The position numbers were made by a program, and so were the translations under genes. This document shows, piece by piece, positions 4,537 through 7,258 of a DNA stretch of 7,258 nucleotides. Each line of letters starts with the position of its first letter. Within the stretch, counting starts at the first letter, position 1. Location of the stretch: contig WAPJ01000017.1 of NCBI GenBank assembly GCA_015520785.1, positions 1 to 7,258 of the forward strand, in the 5' to 3' direction. Under the pieces are notes generated by a model. That model was not told where the DNA came from and made no database searches. It saw only the letters and a program-made list of their open reading frames with translations. This DNA comes from Candidatus Woesearchaeota archaeon. Lineage in GTDB: Archaea; Nanobdellota; Nanobdellia; Woesearchaeales; WAPJ01.

Positions 4537-7167
4537 ATGGCCTGGCTTACGCGGAAGGAACAACCAGACAGTGAGGAGGCAGTCTACCAGCTCCTCCACC
4601 CCCTCGTCAAGGAATGGTTCACCAGGACTTTCCCAAGCCTCAGCCTGCCGCAACGCTACGCTGTGCGTGAAATCCATGAACGGCGGAACGTGCTCATCAC
4701 CGCTCCCACCGGTTCTACCAAAACCCTCACGGCCTTCCTCAGCATTCTCAACCATCTCATCATCCTCGACGAGCAAAACCTCCTAGAGGATCGGGTCTAT
4801 GCCATCTATATTAGCCCACTCAAAGCACTCAACTATGATATTGCCGTGAACCTCCTCAAGCCCTTCCAAGAAATGGAAGCCATTGCAGGGCGGAAGCTGG
4901 GCGTGCGTATCGGCGTCCGCACGGGTGATACGAGCCAGGCGGAACGACAACGCATGCTCCGCAAGCCACCGCACATTCTCATCACCACGCCCGAAAGCCT
5001 CGCCATCCTCCTCACCAGTCCCAAGTTTAGGAATCACCTCCACCAGGTTGAATGGCTCGTCGTGGACGAGATCCACGCGCTCGCAGAGAATAAGCGTGGC
5101 AGCTATCTGAGCCTCCTCATGGAAGAACTCCAGCGTATCAGCCCCCAGCTTGCACGCGTAGGCCTCTCAGCCACGATCAGCCCCCTCGAGGAGGTAGCCC
5201 TATTCCTCGCAGGCTTCACCAAGGGACAACCCCGAAAGACACTCCTCATTGACGTCCAGTATGCCAAATCCTATGATCTCAAGGTTCTCAGCCCCGTGGA
5301 TGATTATATTCACACACCACCCAGCATTGCGCAAGACCGCCTCTACACGCTCCTCGACCAGCTCATCCAACAGCATCGGACCACGCTCATCTTCACGAAT
5401 ACGCGGAGCGCCACTGAGCGTGTCGTCAACCATCTCAAGGAACGCTTCCCCAAGAAATATGCGGCGTTTGACGATGAGCAGGGCAGCCTGATTGGCGCGC
5501 ATCATTCCAGCCTGAGCAGGGATGTCCGCTTCCGCACCGAGCAACTCCTCCGCGAGGGGAAGCTCAAAGCAGTGGTGAGCAGCACAAGCCTTGAGCTCGG
5601 GATTGATATCGGCTATGTTGATCTGGTCGTCCTCTTGGGGAGTCCGAAGAGCGTCGCACGCGCCCTCCAGCGTATCGGCAGGGCTGGCCATCGCTTGCAT
5701 GAGACGAGTAAAGGGAGGATTATCGTGCTAGACCGGGATGATCTGGTCGAATGCAGCGTGCTCGTCAAGGAAGCCGTGGAGCGGCATATTGACCGCATCC
5801 ACATCCCTCAGAATCCCCTGGACGTGCTCAGCCAGCTCGTGTATGCGTTCACGATCATCCAAGAATGGAACGTTCAGGAACTCTACGATCTCGTCAGGAG
5901 GAGTTATAGTTTCCACACGCTCAGCTGGGATGACTATCTGAGCGTCATCCACTATCTCGCAGGAGCATACGGCCTTGAGGAGAAGAACGTGTATGCGAAG
6001 ATCACGTATGATGAAGCAACCGGGATGATCCGACGGCGTGGCCGTCTCGCGCGAATGCTTTTCATGACGAATACGGGCACGATCCCGGATGAGAGTTATA
6101 TTACCGTGAAGATTCATGGTTCCGGCCAGGTGGTGGGGAAGCTTGACGAGTTCTTCCTTGAACGCCTCCGGAAGGGTGATGTCTTCGTCCTCGGCGGGGA
6201 GAAGTATGTCTTCCTCCACGCGCGGGGCATGACAGCTTTTGTTAAGCCAGCCGTGGACGTTCCGCCCACCATCCCCCACTGGGTGAGTGAGATGCTCCCG
6301 CTCAGTTATGATCTCGCGCTCGCCATCGGCCGCTTCCGGAAGAACGTCCAATCCTACCTGGAGGCTGGCGCGGATGAGCAGACGGTGAAAGCATTCATTG
6401 CGGAAAGCCTCCTGGCGGATGAGCATGCCGTGAACGCCCTCTACACCTACCTGAAGGAACAGTATGACTTCTACGCGATCCCCCATCACGAGCATATCAT
6501 CGCGGAACACTATGAGGAGGACGGCTACCAGTACCTCCTCGTGAACAGTATCTACGGCCGACGGGTGAATGACGTGCTCAGCCGCGCATTCGCACTCCTC
6601 GCCGGCAAGCTGTTGAAGCGGGATGTGCGTGTGGGCGTGACGGATCATGGCTTCTACCTCCTCAGCCATGAACGGATTCAGCTTGAACGCATCATCCCCT
6701 ACCTGCGCGCGGACAAGCTGCGCGTCCTCATGCGCGAAGCAATCATGGAGAGTGAAGCCCTCGCGAGACGCTTCAGGCATGCCGCTACGCGAGGCTTGAT
6801 GATCCTCCGCCAGTATAAGGGCCGGGAGAAGAGCGCTGGCCGCCAGCAGCTGAGTAGTATGCGCCTCCTCCGCACGGTACGCGAGCATGCGCCAGACTTC
6901 CCCCTCCTCCGCGAGGCTGTCCGCGAGGTCCTCGAGGACATGATGGACATTACGAATGCGACCGAGGTTGTACGGGGGATTGAGAATGGGAGGATTCGTG
7001 TGGAGGAAGTCTCCATCGGCCTCCCAAGCCCATTCGCGCTCGGACTCTTGACGAGTAGTAAGAGTGATCTCATCCGCATGGAGGATCGCATAGCATTCCT
7101 CCAGCGGATGCACCAGCTCATCCAAGCCAAGATCCAGTTGAACAAGCAGCGTGGACGGAAGACGTGA
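4537..7167 (+). CDS. lhr: Lhr-type superfamily 2 ATP-dependent helicase
   Basis: Lhr-family enzymes are 3'-to-5' DNA translocases and helicases linked to repair and stalled replication in archaea. The 876-aa product is of normal length. RecA domain 1 holds the Walker A region with Lys62, a DEIH Walker B at 177-180 and Ser-Ala-Thr at 211-213. RecA domain 2 holds a Phe-Thr-Asn-Thr-Arg motif IV, a Ser-Leu-Glu-Leu-Gly-Ile-Asp-Ile-Gly motif V and QRIGRAGHR at 378-386. After it come the Lhr-specific blocks: Gly-Thr-Ile-Pro-Asp-Glu near 514-519, Gly-Lys-Leu-Asp-Glu near 534, Gly-Asp-Val-Phe-Val-Leu-Gly-Gly near 547, and Tyr-Gly-Arg-Arg-Val-Asn near 672 in the C-terminal domain. The oddity is Walker A: it reads Ala-Pro-Thr-Gly-Ser-Thr-Lys-Thr, with Thr61 replacing the near-invariant glycine. 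ATG 4537 fits the promoter spacing; 4522 would add five residues. Leucine is mostly CTC and serine mostly AGC. Confidence 0.92.
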   Translation: MAWLTRKEQPDSEEAVYQLLHPLVKEWFTRTFPSLSLPQRYAVREIHERRNVLITAPTGSTKTLTAFLSILNHLIILDEQNLLEDRVYAIYISPLKALNYDIAVNLLKPFQEMEAIAGRKLGVRIGVRTGDTSQAERQRMLRKPPHILITTPESLAILLTSPKFRNHLHQVEWLVVDEIHALAENKRGSYLSLLMEELQRISPQLARVGLSATISPLEEVALFLAGFTKGQPRKTLLIDVQYAKSYDLKVLSPVDDYIHTPPSIAQDRLYTLLDQLIQQHRTTLIFTNTRSATERVVNHLKERFPKKYAAFDDEQGSLIGAHHSSLSRDVRFRTEQLLREGKLKAVVSSTSLELGIDIGYVDLVVLLGSPKSVARALQRIGRAGHRLHETSKGRIIVLDRDDLVECSVLVKEAVERHIDRIHIPQNPLDVLSQLVYAFTIIQEWNVQELYDLVRRSYSFHTLSWDDYLSVIHYLAGAYGLEEKNVYAKITYDEATGMIRRRGRLARMLFMTNTGTIPDESYITVKIHGSGQVVGKLDEFFLERLRKGDVFVLGGEKYVFLHARGMTAFVKPAVDVPPTIPHWVSEMLPLSYDLALAIGRFRKNVQSYLEAGADEQTVKAFIAESLLADEHAVNALYTYLKEQYDFYAIPHHEHIIAEHYEEDGYQYLLVNSIYGRRVNDVLSRAFALLAGKLLKRDVRVGVTDHGFYLLSHERIQLERIIPYLRADKLRVLMREAIMESEALARRFRHAATRGLMILRQYKGREKSAGRQQLSSMRLLRTVREHAPDFPLLREAVREVLEDMMDITNATEVVRGIENGRIRVEEVSIGLPSPFALGLLTSSKSDLIRMEDRIAFLQRMHQLIQAKIQLNKQRGRKT

Positions 7168-7172
7168 GGAGC

Positions 7173-7219
7173 ATTTTCTTCTTTCTTTTTTTCTCCTTCT
7201 TCTTTATTCCTCCCTTTTT
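7173..7219 (+). terminator. T-rich terminator after the helicase gene
   Basis: Several T runs, including seven T at 7186-7192 and five at 7215-7219, begin 6 nt after the helicase stop codon. There is no stable hairpin in front, as expected for intrinsic archaeal termination. This is the strongest terminator-like tract in the window. Confidence 0.65.
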
Positions 7220-7224
7220 CATCC

Positions 7225-7241
7225 TTGAAAGGCGCCTTCAA
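7225..7241. repeat. Imperfect palindrome centred on GGCGCC
   Basis: TTGAAAGGCGCCTTCAA is a palindrome except for one extra A in the left arm. It lies just before the Shine-Dalgarno sequence of the gene beyond the right edge. It has no loop, so a protein-binding site is more likely than an RNA hairpin, but it may be chance. Confidence 0.3.
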
Positions 7242-7244
7242 AAG

Positions 7245-7252
7245 AAGGAGGT
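7245..7252 (+). promoter_or_regulatory. Strong Shine-Dalgarno sequence of a gene beyond the edge
   Basis: AAGGAGGT is close to the full complement of the archaeal 16S 3' end. The ATG at 7253 touches it directly, which is too close for normal initiation, so the real start codon is expected a few bases past the window end. This implies a leadered plus-strand gene to the right. Confidence 0.5.
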
Positions 7253-7258
7253 ATGAGA

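Noticed and set aside
4362..4574. A 70-codon frame spanning the rps12 to helicase junction
   Set aside because: It overlaps rps12 and the helicase gene in another frame and has no initiation signal or sensible protein composition.
5728..7125. A 465-codon open frame on the minus strand inside the helicase gene
   Set aside because: It is antisense to a gene with clear helicase and Lhr-specific motifs. The frame stays open because the helicase gene avoids TTA, CTA and TCA codons in phase. The translation has no recognisable motif and no promoter of its own.

Overview
The window reads as archaeal chromosomal DNA. The clearest marker is a complete archaeal-type ribosomal protein uS12 gene. Alongside it are an archaeal-type D-aminoacyl-tRNA deacylase (DTD2/DtdA), a diphthamide-synthesis enzyme of the Dph2 family and an archaeal Lhr-type helicase. 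The control signals fit: TATA boxes of the form GCTTAAAA lie about 33-35 nt before start codons, which implies leaderless mRNAs, and T-rich or pyrimidine-rich tracts follow the genes. The short basic N-terminus of uS12 and the tight packing suggest a small-genome (DPANN-like) archaeon. That lineage call is inference from memory of family sequences, not a measured result. No mobile element, CRISPR array, tRNA or rRNA is visible.

Layout, left to right. A 5'-truncated, cysteine-containing protein of unknown function runs to 493 and is followed after 4 nt by dtdA (498-1268), probably as one operon. The TATA box of dph2 overlaps the dtdA stop codon, and dph2 (1298-2014) follows. It converges on an unrecognised 307-aa gene on the minus strand (2029-2949). 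A 246-bp intergenic stretch (2950-3195) holds outward-facing promoters for that gene and for a second unrecognised gene (3196-3945). The rps12 promoter starts 2 nt after that gene's stop codon, and rps12 occupies 3980-4417. After a pyrimidine-rich gap comes the long Lhr-type helicase gene (4537-7167) and a T-rich terminator. A strong Shine-Dalgarno sequence at the right edge points to another gene just outside.

Three of the recognised genes concern translation: D-aminoacyl-tRNA clearance, EF-2 diphthamide modification and the decoding-site protein uS12. The helicase belongs to nucleic-acid repair or processing. The genes do not form an obvious single pathway. The most notable feature is the Dph2 homologue. 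It begins immediately after an in-frame stop codon, behind its own promoter, and lacks the N-terminal domain that carries the first of the three cluster-binding cysteines. The helicase also has a Walker A loop in which the glycine before the catalytic lysine is threonine. I do not see a convincing new multi-gene system. The best leads are the reduced Dph2, the altered helicase P-loop and the divergent pair of unrecognised genes.
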